64,000 bases of DNA from Neoceratodus forsteri. Lineage: Eukaryota > Chordata > Ceratodontiformes > Ceratodontidae. The stretch covers positions 289,419,001 through 289,483,000 of the forward strand of contig CM028131.1 in the NCBI GenBank assembly GCA_016271365.2, read 5' to 3'. The position numbers and the translations under genes were made by a program. Under the pieces are notes generated by a model. It saw nothing but the letters and a program-made list of their open reading frames with translations, had not been told where the DNA came from and searched no databases. Within the stretch, counting starts at the first letter, position 1. Every line of letters starts with the position of its first letter. Of this stretch, positions 62,923 through 64,000 are shown in pieces.

Positions 62923-64000
62923 CTACTTAGGAAATAGGCTCTGAAGCACCGCAGTGCCAAACCGAGCATCACTCCTAGCCTGGATATCCAGAGAGTAATG
63001 CTTGGTAAAAGTGTGTACTGTTTTCCAGGTGGCTGCTTGGCAAATCTCTAAGACAGAAATATCCCTGGCAGCAGCCAGGGAAGCAGCTGTACCTCTGGTA
63101 GAGTGAGCCCTCAGGCCTGAGGGTGGAGTCCTACCTAGTTTTTCATAACAAAATTGAATGCAAGAGACAATCCACCTGGCAATAGATCTCTTAGTGGCAG
63201 GTTTTCCCTTACCAACTTTACCATAAGTGAGGAATAGTTGGAGGGAGTCAAACCTGTGACCCTTGGTACGCTCTATGTAGTAGCTAAGGGCCCTTTTCAC
63301 ATCAAACTGTGCAGCCTCCTCCCCAGAGGAGGAATGGTCAGTGAAGAAAACAGGAGAGACACAGACTGGTTAAGGTGGAAGTCTGAAACCACCTTAGGCA
63401 AAACTTCCTATTAGTCCTGAGGACCACCTTATCTCTATGGAAAGATATAAAATCAGGCTCCCACTGACAGGGGCATTAACTAGCTTATGCACCTGGCAGA
63501 AGTGATGACCAATACCAGAGCTCTTAGCTCTGCTGAGGACAAAGGCTCAAAAGGGGGTTGCATACGCTGGGCAATGCAAACATTAAGGTCCCAAACAGGG
63601 GCAGGGTCCCTGAATGGAGGATTGGTATGAAGCAATTCCTGAAAGGAAGAAAGTTTGCCTGCTGAAAGGAAGGCAGAGACAGCTGCCAGATGCACTCTTA
63701 GTGTAGCTGGTCTGAGCCTCAAGCTATTAAGATGAACCATATAGTCCAGGACCATGGACAGGCTAGCAGACTCTAGGGAAATATGTCTCCCAGAGCACCA
63801 TATAGAAAATCTTTTCCACTTGGAGTTGTAAGTGTTTCTGGTGGAAGGCTTCCGAGAAGCCTTTAGAATATCAATAACACCTTGAGAGGTGTACAAATCA
63901 GCAAACTCTAACTCTTCAAGAGCCAGGCCTTGAGATTGAGAGATTTGAGATTCGGATACCAAACCCTCCCCTGAGCACATGTTAACAGGTTGTAATTCCT
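62923..64000 (-). pseudogene. DIRS-10 tyrosine recombinase (partial, frameshifted)
   Basis: 62,923-63,300 is open and holds RALSYYIERTKGHRFDSLQL, LRAHSTRGTAASLAAARDI (HSTR) and VHTFTKHYSLDIQARSDARF with the catalytic tyrosine, ending LQSLFPK. 63,480-63,980 is open in another frame with LEELEFADLYTSQGVIDIL and WKRFSIWCSGRHI, reaching the ITSARCIS segment where the usual ARRIS has become ARCIS. The first catalytic arginine is thus replaced by cysteine or misread at a frameshift. The gene continues to the start of the overlap with RNase H beyond the window edge. Confidence 0.88.

Larger units (their letters stand above)
62331..64000 (-). mobile_element. DIRS-10: 3' part of a DIRS-6-type element, runs off the window
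   Basis: The ITR from 62,331 (gaagaaaaaattactcacct) to about 62,530 shares 'ctttccatgccaggcatgga' with DIRS-6. The spacer has the same composition, and the internal complementary region is at 62,785-62,880. The recombinase follows to 64,000. It is close enough to DIRS-6 to be the same subfamily. The terminal tattctgac replaces tattatgac. Confidence 0.9.

Noticed and set aside
54331..64000. Further GDI2 exons
   Set aside because: Looked for the exon ending ...DLGTESQ and others on the minus strand. Only intron and repeats seen.
1..64000. CRISPR arrays, bacterial operons or prophage
   Set aside because: The repeats are transposon ends or tandem units. Intron-containing gene structure and vertebrate retroelements show a eukaryotic genome.

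Overview
This window is eukaryotic and almost certainly from a vertebrate with a large, repeat-swollen genome. One host gene is recognisable. The terminal coding exon of GDI2 (Rab GDP dissociation inhibitor beta) lies on the minus strand at 54,175-54,330, with an AT-rich 3' UTR to its left and a long intron to its right. Nearly everything else is transposable elements. The mix is many DIRS-type tyrosine-recombinase retrotransposons, Gmr1-like LTR elements, CR1 and L2-like LINEs and tRNA-derived SINEs. It recalls amphibians (caecilians, salamanders) or lungfish, but the species cannot be fixed from this sequence alone.

Left block (1-21,900). A Gmr1-like LTR element on the minus strand runs off the left edge: gag remnant at 1-540 and primer-binding site at 541-561. 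Its 691-bp-class 5' LTR is broken into three pieces (564-685, 4,122-4,206, 16,860-17,309). The breaks hold an L2/Rex1-like LINE (686-4,121), a long CR1 (4,207-8,880), a complete but decayed DIRS (9,201-15,141) and a ~280-bp tandem repeat carrying an L2 3' end. To the right come a DIRS gag fragment (17,310-18,270), a CR1 (18,275-19,350) and low-copy or tandem repeats up to 21,830.

Middle block (21,944-52,922). This is a nested stack up to four levels deep. DIRS-3 is split by a Gmr1-like element (25,645-49,700) with a 5-bp target duplication GCTTT. The Gmr1-like element contains a LINE in its 3' LTR, DIRS-4 (27,117-38,708), DIRS-6 (41,141-46,802) and a CR1 fragment. DIRS-4 is an internally deleted, non-autonomous element and is itself split by DIRS-5 (27,664-33,455) and a LINE (33,686-35,193). 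Taking the insertions out leaves elements of about 5.7-6 kb, as expected for full-length copies. The Gmr1-like pol gene is ordered protease, integrase, reverse transcriptase, RNase H, which is the copia-like order typical of Gmr1 elements.

Right block (52,923-64,000). The GDI2 3' UTR and last exon are followed by intron holding a CR1 fragment, about 750 bp of apparently unique sequence, and then four DIRS copies all on the minus strand (55,758-56,690; 56,877-58,490; 58,490-62,270; 62,331 to beyond the edge), with a tRNA-SINE between the first two.

The DIRS copies have inverted terminal repeats and an internal complementary region that matches both outer ends. This supports replication through a circular intermediate resolved by a tyrosine recombinase instead of an integrase. 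All the families share a small palindromic terminal motif of the form TTAC...ACC...GTAA. Most reading frames are broken. The best preserved are the 457-codon recombinase frame of DIRS-6 and the 421-codon RT/RNase H frame of DIRS-9.
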